The notes: a model not told the origin generated them from the sequence alone. A stretch of 54,680 bases of DNA from Gammaproteobacteria bacterium (GCA_003565625.1 PXBD01000046.1:1-54680), one strand, 5' to 3'. Shown: positions 1 through 12,966, counted from the stretch's first letter. Numbers and translations are program-made.

Positions 1-21
1 ACAAATTTCAATTGTCGTCAG

Positions 22-1158
22 TTACGGTTCCAGCATCTCGTCAAAGCGCGCCACCACAATGGTTTTGTTGTAAAACTCGAGGAACTCCTGGCCGGTGTTG
101 GCGATCTCCCCAAGCGTGAAGGCGCCAAAAGTCAGGTCCTCCTGACTGACCGTGGCCAGTTCCTCCTGCATGCCATCGCCCAGCACCAGGGTTCGGGAGA
201 TGCAGTCGATAACCAGGTAGCAGGAGCCGCGGGTGTTGAGCATGTATTCATCGACATTGGCCCTGGCCTCGCGCGCGGCGCTGATCAGGGAGGCACGCGA
301 ACCGGTCATGACCCGGACCGTGCTGCCCCGCGGCACGGCCCCCACGCAGATTAAACCGCCGTTCTCGTCCAACTGGACCGGATCCCGGATGATGGTATCG
401 GCTGCGGTTTTTTGAATTCCGAACGGAAAGCACCTGGCCTGTTCAAAAAAATTGGCTGCGGTGAGATCGGGGCAGCCCTGTTGGGCAAGAATGCGCTGGT
501 AGGCCGGCAGGGCGGCTTCGTGATCCAGGGCATGAATCACGTTTCTGCGCGACTCGGTCACCAGCATGGGTTCGCTGACCGGTTCCCAGCCGTGCCGCAC
601 CCCGATGCTGGTGGTTATCGGCAGGCGCGCGCAGACCGCGGCGTCTGCCAGCAAGCCATCCGGACAGAGAATGCAGGCAGCGGAGTCGAAGTCCAGCGAA
701 CCTGCGCCACCGCCGATGAAGCTGTTGTCCAGCCCGAACGAGAAGAACAGTTCCTGGACAAAGGGCTCGATTCGCTGCGCCATGCCGTCGACGAAGACGG
801 CCATGGTCGATGTTTCAGGCACCCCGGCCCAGCGCTGGGTCTGTCTCTCGAGGGCTTCGCTCAGATCAATGTTGGGGTCGCTCAGACCGGTGACCACGGC
901 CAGATCGGCCGGATCGCGAAAACCGACCACCAGCACCCCGGTCTGGTAGCTGCACGAGCGGAACACGATGTTGGGGAACAGCCCTCCGAAAACCGGCTGA
1001 TCCAGAGACTGCAGGATGGGATCCAGTCGAGCCTTTGGCCAGTCGTTGCCGATACAGCCCAGAATCATCAGCGTGCCTGTCTCCGGCGTATGGGCGAGCG
1101 AGGCAAGCGCGTTCTCCAGCGCCTCCAGGCTGCCACGTTCGTCGAAGATCAGCTTCAA
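22..1158 (-). CDS. FIST domain-containing sensory protein
   Basis: The 378-residue product matches the FIST_N/FIST_C architecture, a putative small-ligand sensory domain found in bacterial signalling proteins. The N-terminal half carries the alternating hydrophobic strands and the glycine-rich segment FIGGGAGSLDF. The C-terminal half carries the FIST_C-like stretch around SRTLVLGD and ends FYNKTIVVARF. No kinase, GGDEF or methyl-accepting domain is attached, so it would have to signal through a partner. The start is a TTG: an AGGAG lies 9 nt upstream of it, and no in-frame ATG gives a better site. It is the last gene of the minus-strand cluster, 59 nt after hemF. The family is recognised from overall pattern; the ligand and partner are unknown. 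Confidence 0.8.
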   Translation of the reverse strand: MKLIFDERGSLEALENALASLAHTPETGTLMILGCIGNDWPKARLDPILQSLDQPVFGGLFPNIVFRSCSYQTGVLVVGFRDPADLAVVTGLSDPNIDLSEALERQTQRWAGVPETSTMAVFVDGMAQRIEPFVQELFFSFGLDNSFIGGGAGSLDFDSAACILCPDGLLADAAVCARLPITTSIGVRHGWEPVSEPMLVTESRRNVIHALDHEAALPAYQRILAQQGCPDLTAANFFEQARCFPFGIQKTAADTIIRDPVQLDENGGLICVGAVPRGSTVRVMTGSRASLISAAREARANVDEYMLNTRGSCYLVIDCISRTLVLGDGMQEELATVSQEDLTFGAFTLGEIANTGQEFLEFYNKTIVVARFDEMLEP

Positions 1159-1217
1159 GCCGACAGGCTCCTGAAGACGGTATCAGCCATTGAGGATGCC
1201 GCCAAAGCGGGCGTTCG

Positions 1218-4558
<3,341 letters not shown>

Positions 4559-4591
4559 GCCCGGTGGGATCGGTTGGCCGGAAGTCTCCGG

Positions 4592-5068
4592 TCAGTGCCG
4601 ATACTCTCCTTCTTCTTCGAACATCAGGTCTTCCATCCAGGCGTAGTTTGCCTCCTGGCCGGGCTGGTTGAACAGCACCATCAACACAACCCACTTGACG
4701 TCTTCCATGCTGATGTCTTCTTCTTCCAGGGCCAGCAGGCGGTCAAGCACCTGTTCGCGCCGGGCGGGATCCAGTACGCCAATGTTCTCCAGGTACAGCA
4801 CCAGGCCGCGCGCGTCGAGATCCAGGCGGCTGCATTCATCATCGCTGAAGACCCGGATGGGGTTGTTTTCCAGGCCACCGAATACCGGCATGCGCCGCTG
4901 CTCGGCCAGGCCGTCCAGCCAGGAGAAAGCCCGGTCGATTTCGACGCTGGAAAACCCGGCCTCTTCCAGGCTGTCGCCCAGCGAGTCGCGATCCGGCGCG
5001 GCTTCGGGTTCGTCGTAGATGTAGTTTTCGAACAGATACATCAGCAGATCGAGCACGTTTTCTTTCAT
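4592..5068 (-). CDS. smg: Smg family protein (DUF494)
   Basis: This 158-residue acidic protein begins MKENVLDLLMYLFENYI, the hallmark N-terminus of the Smg/DUF494 family. The central part is helical and predicted to be cytoplasmic, with no transmembrane segment. Smg is almost always found beside dprA (smf) and topA, as here; its biochemical role is not established. The ATG overlaps the dprA stop codon (ATGA), which indicates translational coupling, and topA starts 33 nt downstream. Family assignment is firm from sequence and context. No function should be read into it beyond that link. Confidence 0.93.
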   Translation of the reverse strand: MKENVLDLLMYLFENYIYDEPEAAPDRDSLGDSLEEAGFSSVEIDRAFSWLDGLAEQRRMPVFGGLENNPIRVFSDDECSRLDLDARGLVLYLENIGVLDPARREQVLDRLLALEEEDISMEDVKWVVLMVLFNQPGQEANYAWMEDLMFEEEGEYRH

Positions 5069-6216
5069 TCAGGTTCCTTGTGCGTGCGGCTGTAGCGCCC
5101 GCCGGCGTGAGCGGAAACGAAACCGTCCAGCTCGAGGAGGAGCAGCATGGAGGATACCGCCCCTGCGGTCAACTGTGAACGGTTGATGATGTCATCAACC
5201 GGCGTGGGGTCGTAGCCGACGGCTGCCAGCAACCGCCGATATTCTTCATCCTGTGCCACATGCGGCGTCGCGGCATCCGGTTCAAGGTCGGAGACGGACT
5301 CCTGTTCCAGGCGCGCCGCCAGCGCCAGCCCCAGTTGCCGGGCCAGCGGCTGCAGATCCTCCAGAACGTCTTCGGCGGTTTCGACCAGTTTGCCACCCTC
5401 GCGAATCAGACGATGACAACCGCGCGCCAGGGGGTTATGAACCGAACCGGGAACGGCGAACACCTCGCGTCCCTGTTCGGACGCCAGGCGGGCGGTGATC
5501 AGCGAACCGGACCGCTGCCCGGCCTCGATGACCAGCGTGCCCAGGCTCATCCCGCTGATCACGCGATTGCGCGCCGGAAAGTGGCCCGGGCGCGGTTCGA
5601 TGCCCGGGGCGAACGTGCTGACCAGCGCGCCCTGGACGACGATGGCCCGGGCCAGGTCGCGATGTCGAGCCGGATAGACCCGATCCAGCCCGGTACCGGC
5701 AACGGCCACGGTGTACCCGCCGGCGTGCAGGCAGGCCTGGTGGGCGGCACCGTCGATACCGGCGGCCAGTCCGCTGGTAATGACGAGGCCGGAACGGGCC
5801 AGGGTCGCGGCGAACGAACGGGCATGATCCAGGCCCCCCGGGCTGGCGTTTCGACTGCCGACAATGGCCAGTTGAGGTCGCAGCAGGCAGTCTCTCTGCC
5901 CGGCCACGAACAGGGCCGGCGGCGGATCGGCAATCTCGCGCAGCAGGGGCGGGTAGTAGTCGTCGTCGAGGGTGACCAGATGGTGGTCGGGCCGCTGCAG
6001 CCAGTCCCAGCAGCGTTGCATGGCCTCCGGATCAGGCTGATGCAATGCTCGGATCTGGGCAGCACTCAGGCCGGCTGTGCGCAGGGCGGAATCCGGTTGA
6101 TCAACCCAGCCCAGCGCCGAACCGAAATGCTCCTTTAGCTGAGCGAAGCGCCGCGTTCCCAGACCAGGCGCAAGAATCAGCGCCAGCCACGGCGCGACGG
6201 CGCTCTGCGCCTCCAT
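5065..6216 (-). CDS. dprA: DNA-processing protein DprA (Smf)
   Basis: DprA loads RecA onto incoming single-stranded DNA during natural transformation and protects it from nucleases. The 383-residue protein has an N-terminal helical SAM-like region. A Rossmann-like DprA domain follows, with LAIVGSRNASPGG, GLVITSGLAAGIDGAAH, VAVAGTGLDRVYP, FPARNRVISG and GSLITARLASEQGREVFAVPG. It ends with a C-terminal winged-helix domain (residues about 315-375). It starts 9 nt after the LysM gene ends and overlaps smg by 4 nt. No strong Shine-Dalgarno precedes the chosen ATG. A complete dprA hints at competence but does not prove it, since the gene is widespread in non-transformable bacteria. Confidence 0.97.
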   Translation of the reverse strand: MEAQSAVAPWLALILAPGLGTRRFAQLKEHFGSALGWVDQPDSALRTAGLSAAQIRALHQPDPEAMQRCWDWLQRPDHHLVTLDDDYYPPLLREIADPPPALFVAGQRDCLLRPQLAIVGSRNASPGGLDHARSFAATLARSGLVITSGLAAGIDGAAHQACLHAGGYTVAVAGTGLDRVYPARHRDLARAIVVQGALVSTFAPGIEPRPGHFPARNRVISGMSLGTLVIEAGQRSGSLITARLASEQGREVFAVPGSVHNPLARGCHRLIREGGKLVETAEDVLEDLQPLARQLGLALAARLEQESVSDLEPDAATPHVAQDEEYRRLLAAVGYDPTPVDDIINRSQLTAGAVSSMLLLLELDGFVSAHAGGRYSRTHKEPE

Positions 6217-6225
6217 AAGAGCGGA

Positions 6226-7419
6226 CTACAGGCGCCGATCGGCGTGATCGAGGCGGTCGTCGATGCGGATCGCGCGGGTGCCGTCCAGCACCAGCGCGTA
6301 GCTGATGCGGTCGAACGGGCGAAAGATCATCAACTGGCCGGCATATTCTTCGGGCAGTTCCACGTGCACCCGCTCGGGTGATTCGAATGCCGCCCGGCTC
6401 ATGCGCGGGTAGCGTTGGTTATCCCGAATCACCGAGCCCGGCCGGAAGGCAGAGAACACGTGACCCGGCTCGACGCCGTCTTCGGTGCCGAGATTGATCG
6501 CCACGATCTGGTAGTGGCCGACACCGTAGAAGGCTTCGCTCACCGTCAGGACGCGGGCATGGTCAGGGATATCGGCCATGGCACGCGGGAAAAAGGTGTC
6601 TTCGTACTCGTAGCTATCGAGCGGCAGGATGCGGTCGCCGGCCATGACCTCGCGCCGACCCTCGGTGATCTGCAGGATCGCCGGATCGCCGGCCTGAATG
6701 ACCACGGCGCGGGCCGTTTCCAGGAATTCGTAGCCGATGACCGGGTAGTTGAATGCTTCCAGCTGGCCAAAAGTGTTCTGCCAGAATTCGCTGCTGGGGC
6801 GTTCCGAGGCCGGCACCTGGCCGGCCCCGGGACGGACGCGGTTGCGCCGCATCCCGCGCTCGCCTACCGCCGCCTCGCTGCGATCGACAAACTGGTAGGC
6901 CATTCGGGCGACGACCACTTCCTGGCCGACTTCGGCGTCGGGCATGCCACGCGCATAGGTCCGATCCCCGCTGCCGACCATGACCCGCTGCTCGTAGTTG
7001 GCGATGATGTAGGGCAGGTCATCAATCTCGTCCTCGCCGAGCACGCGCGGCCGGCGCAGGAACGGCTCGATGGCGTCGCGCGGCAGGGTGGTGATCGGGC
7101 CGTCGATGGCTTCGCTGCGGATTTCCGGAGACAAACGGCGGATCGAGTCGTCAACCATCAGGCGCGGTTCACCGCCGATGAACACGAGCGAAATCACGTC
7201 TCCCGGAAAGATCAGGTGCGGATTTTCGATGTCCGGATTGGCCTGCCAGATATTCGGCCATTGCCAGGGGCGGGTCAGGAATCGTCCGGCGATGTCCCAG
7301 AGGGTATCGCCCGGCCGGACGACGTATTCGCGCGGATGATCCTCACGCAATTCGACCGCGCCAGCAGACATAGCGATTGCCAGCGCGATGATGGCTACGA
7401 TGAAGAAGCTGCGTTTCAC
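6226..7419 (-). CDS. Secreted LysM peptidoglycan-binding protein
   Basis: The 397-residue product has an N-terminal signal peptide (MKRS then a hydrophobic run to about residue 20, AGA-VEL cleavage). It has one LysM domain at roughly residues 30-75 (YVVRPGDTLWDIAGRFL ... IFPGDVISLV), which binds peptidoglycan glycan strands. The remaining 300 residues have no catalytic signature I recognise. They include a region with NLGTEDGVEPGHVFSAFR, typical of LysM proteins encoded upstream of dprA in Xanthomonas and Pseudomonas relatives. The start is GTG, with an excellent GGGAGGT 8 nt upstream. It is the first gene of the minus-strand operon leading to dprA-smg-topA-hemF. It is likely periplasmic or cell-wall associated. 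Confidence 0.92.
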   Translation of the reverse strand: MKRSFFIVAIIALAIAMSAGAVELREDHPREYVVRPGDTLWDIAGRFLTRPWQWPNIWQANPDIENPHLIFPGDVISLVFIGGEPRLMVDDSIRRLSPEIRSEAIDGPITTLPRDAIEPFLRRPRVLGEDEIDDLPYIIANYEQRVMVGSGDRTYARGMPDAEVGQEVVVARMAYQFVDRSEAAVGERGMRRNRVRPGAGQVPASERPSSEFWQNTFGQLEAFNYPVIGYEFLETARAVVIQAGDPAILQITEGRREVMAGDRILPLDSYEYEDTFFPRAMADIPDHARVLTVSEAFYGVGHYQIVAINLGTEDGVEPGHVFSAFRPGSVIRDNQRYPRMSRAAFESPERVHVELPEEYAGQLMIFRPFDRISYALVLDGTRAIRIDDRLDHADRRL

Positions 7420-7517
7420 GACTTTGACCTCCCGTGCCGCCCATGTAGCATTGAAGTCGGCAGAGTATCATAAGTTGCTGGAAGCTAGCTCTTTAGGTAT
7501 CAAACAGCATTTCTGGA
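7420..7517. promoter_or_regulatory. Divergent intergenic region between the LysM gene and def
   Basis: This 98-nt region must hold promoters for both the dprA cluster (minus) and the def operon (plus). On the minus strand TATGAT (complement of 7467-7472) is a good -10 hexamer about 50 nt before the GTG start, but its -35 is poor. On the plus strand, TTGCTG at 7475-7480 and TATCAA at 7498-7503 are 17 nt apart, a weak match. Assignments are by eye. Confidence 0.3.
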
Positions 7518-8039
7518 ATGTCCATGGCAAAACTGAACATACTCGAATTTCCTGACCCGCGCCTGCGCCGGGTCGCCCAGCCGGTCGATGTGGTGACGGA
7601 CCGCGAGCGCAAGCTGGCCGCGGATATGCTGGAAACCATGTACAGCGCGCGCGGGATCGGGCTGGCGGCCACCCAGGTCAATGAAGGGGTGCGCTTGCTG
7701 GTGCTTGACCTGAGCGAAACGCGTGACCAGCCCAGGGTTTTCATCAATCCCGAAATCATCAGTCGGACCGGCAGCCAGACCTGTGAAGAGGGCTGTCTGT
7801 CGGTGCCCGGTATTTATGCCGAGGTCAAGCGCGCCGAGGAGATTCGGGTGCGCGCCCTGGGCCTGGACGGTGAGCCGTTTGAACAGGATGCCGACGGTCT
7901 GCTGGCGGTCTGCATCCAGCATGAGATCGACCACCTGGACGGCAAGGTGTTTGTGGATTACCTGTCGCCGTTGAAGCGGCGCATGGTCGAAAAAAAGCTC
8001 AAGAAGCAGCGCCAGCGCGAGCCCGACGCGGTGGCATGA
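7518..8039 (+). CDS. def: Peptide deformylase
   Basis: Def removes the N-formyl group from nascent proteins and needs a metal, usually Fe(II), in the cytoplasm at the ribosome exit. The 173-residue protein contains all three family motifs: GIGLAATQ (46-53), EGCLSVP (91-97) and HEIDH (135-139). The last supplies two metal-binding histidines and the catalytic glutamate; Cys93 is the third metal ligand. Translation may begin at ATG 7518 or at the second ATG, 7524; neither has a strong Shine-Dalgarno. It overlaps fmt by 4 nt (ATGA). The pairing of def and fmt reflects their opposing roles in formyl-methionine metabolism. Confidence 0.98.
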   Translation: MSMAKLNILEFPDPRLRRVAQPVDVVTDRERKLAADMLETMYSARGIGLAATQVNEGVRLLVLDLSETRDQPRVFINPEIISRTGSQTCEEGCLSVPGIYAEVKRAEEIRVRALGLDGEPFEQDADGLLAVCIQHEIDHLDGKVFVDYLSPLKRRMVEKKLKKQRQREPDAVA

Positions 8040-8962
8040 GCCTGCGCCTGCTGTTTGCCGGCACGCCGGAGTTCGCCGTACCCGCCCTGAATGCGTTGCT
8101 GGGCTCGGGTCAGGCACCGCTGGCCGTTCTGACCCAGCCCGATCGCGGGGCCGGGAGAGGGCGCAGGTTGACGGCGGGGCCGGTCAAGCAGCGGGCGCTG
8201 GAAGCCGGTATTGAGGTGCTGCAACCTGAACATCTCAGGGATGATCTCCTGCTGGCCAGCCTGCGTGACCTGCAGCCGGATCTGCTGGTTACCGCGGCCT
8301 ACGGACTGATTCTCCCGCGTCGGCTGCTGGAGGTGCCGCGCCTGGGGTGCTGGAATCTGCATGCTTCTCTGCTGCCCCGCTGGCGTGGTGCCAGCCCCAT
8401 CCAGCAGGCCATTCTGCACGGCGATTCAGAAACCGGGGTCTCGCTGATGCAAATGGAACCGGGCCTGGATACCGGCCCGGTGCTCGCGCGCCTGGCGACA
8501 CCGATCGACAGTCTCGAAGATGCGGCAAGTCTGCACGACCGCCTTGCCTTGCTGGCCGCCGAGGTATTGCTGGACACGCTTGGACGGTTGGCCGCAGGGA
8601 AATTACCGCCGGCCACTCCGCAGGACGACAGTCTGGCTACGCATGCGCCGTTGTTGACCAAAAAGGACGCCCGGCTGGACTGGAACGAGCCCGCTGTCCG
8701 GCTGGCCCGGGCAGTGCGCGCTTTCAACCCCTGGCCGGTTGCGTGGGCGGATATCGAGGGCCGTGAGCTGCGAATGTTCCGCGCCCGGGTCGGGGCGGCG
8801 GTCAACGCCAAGCCCGGCCAATTGATGCGCGGCCACGGTTGCAGCGATGCTGTCGTCGTGGGCTGCGGAGAAGGTTCTCTGGAAGTGCTGGAACTGCAGG
8901 CCCCGGGTCGGCGCCGGGTGACTGCGGCAGACTGGTTGAATGCCCACCCCGACTGGCGCTGA
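8036..8962 (+). CDS. fmt: Methionyl-tRNA formyltransferase
   Basis: Fmt transfers a formyl group from 10-formyl-tetrahydrofolate to Met-tRNA(fMet) for translation initiation. The 308-residue product opens [16 protein letters not shown], has the catalytic-domain segment [20 protein letters not shown] and [19 protein letters not shown], and a C-terminal OB-fold tRNA-binding domain. The length is normal for the family (E. coli about 315). The start is coupled to the def stop by an ATGA overlap, and the 3' end overlaps rsmB by 23 nt. Confidence 0.98.
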   Translation: MSLRLLFAGTPEFAVPALNALLGSGQAPLAVLTQPDRGAGRGRRLTAGPVKQRALEAGIEVLQPEHLRDDLLLASLRDLQPDLLVTAAYGLILPRRLLEVPRLGCWNLHASLLPRWRGASPIQQAILHGDSETGVSLMQMEPGLDTGPVLARLATPIDSLEDAASLHDRLALLAAEVLLDTLGRLAAGKLPPATPQDDSLATHAPLLTKKDARLDWNEPAVRLARAVRAFNPWPVAWADIEGRELRMFRARVGAAVNAKPGQLMRGHGCSDAVVVGCGEGSLEVLELQAPGRRRVTAADWLNAHPDWR

Positions 8963-10256
8963 GCCGCGCCTGGTTGCCGCCCGCGCTGCGGCAGCCGTCC
9001 TGGACCGGGGCCAGGCCCTGGACGAGGCCCTGGCAGCGCCGCTGGAAGCCCTCGACCAGGGTCGTGACCGTGCCCTGGCAAGACGGTTGGCGCTGGCGCT
9101 GATGCGCGACTGGCCGGCCGCCGATGGTCTGGTGCGGCACTTGCTGCGCCGCAAGCCGGCGCGCCGCGACCGACTGATCCATTTCATTCTTGCTCTGGCC
9201 CTGGTGGAATTGCGCCAGGCGCGTGAACCGGCGCACGCGATCGTCCATGTCGCGGTTGAGGTAGCCGGCCTGGCCGGTCTTACCCGTTTGCGCGGGCTGG
9301 CCAATGCCGTGCTGCGCGCATACCTGCGTCGTCAGGATGAACTCAAGACTTTCGGTCAGGACGATCCGGTGCAAGAGTATGGCTATCCCGCCTGGCTGAT
9401 CGAACGCATTCGTCTTGACTGGCCGGACCAATGGCGCGCGATTCTGATTGCCGGTAACCAGGCGCCGCCGCTATGGCTGCGGGTCAACCGCCGCTACTGG
9501 TCGCTGGACGCGGCGCGCCGTGCCCTGACCGAGGCCGGTCTGGAGAGTGATCCCGCGCCCGCACTCCCGGATGCGCTGATGTTGCGCCGGCGCGTGGCCA
9601 TTGCCGATCTGCCCGGTTTTGCCAAGGGCGGTCTGTCGGTTCAGGATGGCGCGGCCCAGGCCACGGTCGAGTACCTGAGGCTGCAGCCGGGGCTGCGCAT
9701 GCTCGACGCCTGTGCTGCTCCGGGCGGCAAGAGCGCGCACGCGCTGGAGCGCTGTGATCTGGAGCTTACCGCGGTCGATATCGACGCCCGGCGTCTGGCG
9801 CGCGTGGCCTCGACCCTGGATCGCATCGGCTTGAGCGCACGCCTGGTCCAGGGTGATGCCGCTGACCCGTCCGGCTGGTGGGACGGGCATGCGTTCGACC
9901 GTATTCTCGTTGATGCGCCTTGTTCGGCCAGCGGCGTCATTCGCCGCCACCCCGATATCCGCTGGCTGCGGCGTGCGCGCGATCTGGATCCATTGACCGA
10001 TCTGCAGGCCCGGCTGCTGGGGGCATTGTGGCCGTTACTCAAACCCGGCGGTATCCTTGTCTATGCCACCTGCTCGATCCTGCGGGAAGAAAACGAGCGG
10101 CAGATTTCATCGTTCCTGGAGCAGCATGCCGATGCCAGAGCACTCCCACCAGTCCGCCTGCCGGGGCAGCGCCAGTCGGTGGGTTGTCAGATTCTGCCGG
10201 CAGAGGCTGGTCTGGATGGTTTTTATCACGTGGCTATTGAGCGCTTGCACGGCTGA
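8940..10256 (+). CDS. rsmB: 16S rRNA (cytosine-967-C5)-methyltransferase
   Basis: RsmB methylates C967 of 16S rRNA using S-adenosylmethionine. The 438-residue protein has an N-terminal NusB-like helical RNA-binding domain (about 1-140). A Rossmann-fold methyltransferase domain follows, with the SAM motif DACAAPGGKSAH, motif IV DAPCSASGVIRRHPD, and motif VI YATCSILREEN. The two cysteines in DAPCSA and ATCS are the release and catalytic residues of m5C methyltransferases. It lies in the def-fmt-rsmB order conserved across gammaproteobacteria. Its last 41 nt overlap the start of the following DUF4390 gene in another frame. Confidence 0.98.
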   Translation: MPTPTGAEPRLVAARAAAAVLDRGQALDEALAAPLEALDQGRDRALARRLALALMRDWPAADGLVRHLLRRKPARRDRLIHFILALALVELRQAREPAHAIVHVAVEVAGLAGLTRLRGLANAVLRAYLRRQDELKTFGQDDPVQEYGYPAWLIERIRLDWPDQWRAILIAGNQAPPLWLRVNRRYWSLDAARRALTEAGLESDPAPALPDALMLRRRVAIADLPGFAKGGLSVQDGAAQATVEYLRLQPGLRMLDACAAPGGKSAHALERCDLELTAVDIDARRLARVASTLDRIGLSARLVQGDAADPSGWWDGHAFDRILVDAPCSASGVIRRHPDIRWLRRARDLDPLTDLQARLLGALWPLLKPGGILVYATCSILREENERQISSFLEQHADARALPPVRLPGQRQSVGCQILPAEAGLDGFYHVAIERLHG

Positions 10257-10776
10257 TCCCGAGCGCCATGGGCAGTTGCAGATGATCGATCCGCAGCCGC
10301 GCTGGCAAGGCAATGTGCTCGGCATTCACGCCGGCATTGACTTCCAGCCCGGCCCGCGCGTGCTGGAAGCGCTGGACCATGGGGTAACCGTTCCGATTCG
10401 CCTCGCAACCCGGGTCGGGCCGGCGTGGAAAGTTCTGGCGGTGGCCGACCAGACTCGCAACCATCGTTTCGAGATCCGTTACCTGCCGCTGATCCGCCAC
10501 TACGAACTGACCGATCTGAAATCCGGCGACCAGGTCAGCTATCCGCGCCTGTCGATGGTCCTGGACGAACTGGCCGAGCCACGCTGGATGGACACCCGCT
10601 TTACCGCCGATCAGCGCGCCGGGCGCCGCTGGCGCGTGCAGGCACGCGTCGAGATCGATCGGACGCGACTGCCTTCGCCGATGCGCCTGCCGGTCTGGTT
10701 TGATCGCAATTGGGGGCTGGGCGAGTCCTGGCATACCTGGCAACTGGAAGCCGTCGAGATGGTCGCTGATGACTAG
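10216..10776 (+). CDS. DUF4390 family protein, possible lipoprotein
   Basis: The 186-residue product belongs to the DUF4390 family, recognised from its fixed place between rsmB and an ntrY-like kinase and from blocks such as HFEIRYLPLIRHYEL and DLKSGDQVSYPRLSMVLDEL. Function is unknown; the family is predicted to be exported. Starting at ATG 10216, the N-terminus reads MVFITWLLSACTADP, which contains a lipobox-like LLSAC. It is very short and lacks the usual positive n-region. The alternative ATG at 10282 would give a protein without any signal. The gene overlaps rsmB by 41 nt at its start and the kinase by 8 nt at its end. I favour the lipoprotein start but it is not certain. Confidence 0.7.
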   Translation: MVFITWLLSACTADPERHGQLQMIDPQPRWQGNVLGIHAGIDFQPGPRVLEALDHGVTVPIRLATRVGPAWKVLAVADQTRNHRFEIRYLPLIRHYELTDLKSGDQVSYPRLSMVLDELAEPRWMDTRFTADQRAGRRWRVQARVEIDRTRLPSPMRLPVWFDRNWGLGESWHTWQLEAVEMVADD

Positions 10777-12907
10777 ACAGCTGCTGCGCCGCGGTCTGCG
10801 CGCCGTTCCGTTGGTCGCGGTACTGGCGGTTTTGCTCAGTTCGCTGTACCTGGTTTCCAGCGTTGAGCAGGAGGCGACCCAACTGGGGCGGGCCGCATTC
10901 TGGGTCTTTGTGATCACCGCCCTGGCGCTGTTGATCCTTGTTGTCGTTATTCTTGGTCGTCTTTGGCGGCTGGTTCAGCGGGTGCGACGGCGGGAGCCGG
11001 GATCGCGTCTGACGGCTCGCCTGGTAACCTTGTTCGTTGCCCTGGCCTTGCCGCCGGTAGTGGTTTTATACCTGTTTTCGCTGGAGTTTTTGTCTGAGAC
11101 TGTATCGGGCTGGCTCGACGTCGAAGCCGAGCAGGCCCTGGCCGATGCGATCGAGCTGGGGCAGATGTTCATGGACGTGCGCTCGCGCGAAGTGCGCCAG
11201 CAGGTGGCCCGGCTGGGTGAGCGAGTCATCCTGACCGACGATGACGCGCTGTATGACCAATTGCTGGCCACGGTCAGCAGTGCCGGCCCGACCGAGCTGG
11301 CCGTGCTCGATCCGGCCGGCCGCGCCGAGGTCTTCGTCCACATTGACCCCTCGCGCCTGCTCAGCGATGCGCCCAGCAGTTTTGCCCTGGCCCAGGCGCT
11401 GCAGGATGAGGAATATGCGACCGCCGAGCCGGGTGACCAGGGGCTGCAAATCCGCGTTCTGCGCAACCTCGGCCCGGCAACCGTGGGCGCTTCACCGCGC
11501 CTGCTGCAGGCAATTTACCCGTTGCCTGCCCAGTTCAGCGATCTGGCCGGCGGCATCGAACAAGCGTATTTCCGCTATCAGAACGTGTCTTTCCTGCGTG
11601 CTCGACTGGAGCAAAGCCTGGTCCTGATTCTGTCGCTGGTGCTGCTGTTGACCGTGTTCCTCGCCATGTTGCTGGCATTCAACGCCGCGCGGCGACTGAG
11701 CCAGCCGGTGCGCGATCTGGCCCTGGCTACCGAAGAGCTTGCCGCAGGGCGTTTCCCGCGCGAACTGGCGGTAACCAGTCGCGACGAGCTTGGTTTTCTG
11801 GTCGACTCGTTCAACACCATGACGCGCGAGTTGTCCGCCAGCCGGCGCGAACTCGAAGCCCAGCGGCGCTATCTGGAGATTGTCCTTGGCCGGCTATCGG
11901 CCGGGGTTCTGGCCGTCGACCGCGACGGCTGCCTGAGCGCGTTCAACGAATCGGCCGGTCGCATCCTCGATTTACATTCCGAGCAGGATCGCGGCCGCTC
12001 GCTGGCGGAGCTGGCCGAGGCGCGGCCGGATCTGCGCCCGTTGCTGGACCTGGTGGCCAGGCATGCCGGTTCCCTGGCGGCAGACTGGCGCAAGGAAATC
12101 CAGCTTGGCGATCCGGGTCAGCCGCTGGTGCTGGTCTGCCGAGGCTCCGACCTGCCGCCGGAGACCGGCGGCCAGGTGGTCGTCTTTGACGACGTCACGG
12201 TGCTCGACCAGGCCCAGCGTGAGGCGGCCTGGGCGGAGGTGGCGCGACGTCTGGCCCACGAGGTCAAGAACCCGCTCACCCCCATTCAGCTGGCGGCCGA
12301 GCGCCTGCAGTACAAGCTGCAGGATGATTTGCCACCGGCGCAGCGCGAGCTGCTGGGCAAAGCGACCACCACCATCCGGGCCCAGGTCGATACCCTCAAG
12401 CGTCTGGTCGATGCCTTTGGCGATTACGCCCGGCCCAGCCCCATGCGGCGTGAGCCAGTCAGTCCGGCTGCCCTGGTGAGCGAGGTGGCCGACCTGTACG
12501 GCAGTGGTGACGTGCCGATCCGGTTTCACCTGGATCTGGACTCGGAAGCGGGCGAGATCCTGGCCGACGCCGGGCGGCTGCGCCAGGTGCTGCTCAACCT
12601 GGTTCGCAATGCCCAGGAAGCGCACGCCGAGGGTCGCCCGACGCTGAGCGTGCAACTGCAGCGACTGGTTCAGGACCAGCGTGACGGGGTGTTGCTGCTG
12701 TTGCGCGACGACGGGCCCGGTTTCAGCGACGAGGTGCTGGCCCGGGTGTTCGAGCCGTACGTGACCACCAAAACCCGCGGCACCGGCCTGGGCCTGGCCA
12801 TTGTTCGGCGCATCATCGAGGAACACGGCGGAACGATCACGATTGCCAAACCCGAAGGCGACGCGGCTCCCGGCGCCGTGATCCGCATCTGGCTGCCGCG
12901 CGCATAG
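10769..12907 (+). CDS. NtrY-like membrane sensor histidine kinase
   Basis: This 712-residue kinase starts at ATG 10769, overlapping the previous stop by 8 nt; an upstream in-frame ATG at 10700 lies inside the DUF4390 gene and is unlikely. There are three N-terminal hydrophobic segments (about 13-30, 45-70, 88-110) and a fourth near 280-305 that closes an extracytoplasmic sensor region. It continues with HAMP (about 305-355), a PAS domain, HisKA with phospho-acceptor His497 in RRLAHEVKNPLTPIQ, and an HATPase domain (NLVRNAQEAH; RDDGPGF; TRGTGLGLAIVRRI). The HEVKNPLTPIQ motif is typical of the NtrY family. Its cognate regulator is the next gene. The signal is unknown; nitrogen, redox and envelope cues have been proposed for NtrY relatives. 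Confidence 0.93.
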   Translation: MTRQLLRRGLRAVPLVAVLAVLLSSLYLVSSVEQEATQLGRAAFWVFVITALALLILVVVILGRLWRLVQRVRRREPGSRLTARLVTLFVALALPPVVVLYLFSLEFLSETVSGWLDVEAEQALADAIELGQMFMDVRSREVRQQVARLGERVILTDDDALYDQLLATVSSAGPTELAVLDPAGRAEVFVHIDPSRLLSDAPSSFALAQALQDEEYATAEPGDQGLQIRVLRNLGPATVGASPRLLQAIYPLPAQFSDLAGGIEQAYFRYQNVSFLRARLEQSLVLILSLVLLLTVFLAMLLAFNAARRLSQPVRDLALATEELAAGRFPRELAVTSRDELGFLVDSFNTMTRELSASRRELEAQRRYLEIVLGRLSAGVLAVDRDGCLSAFNESAGRILDLHSEQDRGRSLAELAEARPDLRPLLDLVARHAGSLAADWRKEIQLGDPGQPLVLVCRGSDLPPETGGQVVVFDDVTVLDQAQREAAWAEVARRLAHEVKNPLTPIQLAAERLQYKLQDDLPPAQRELLGKATTTIRAQVDTLKRLVDAFGDYARPSPMRREPVSPAALVSEVADLYGSGDVPIRFHLDLDSEAGEILADAGRLRQVLLNLVRNAQEAHAEGRPTLSVQLQRLVQDQRDGVLLLLRDDGPGFSDEVLARVFEPYVTTKTRGTGLGLAIVRRIIEEHGGTITIAKPEGDAAPGAVIRIWLPRA

Positions 12908-12966
12908 GCCCGCCAACTCGCGCTCGGCGATCATCAGCCGTCCCGGTCTGCGGTATGCTTTGGCCG

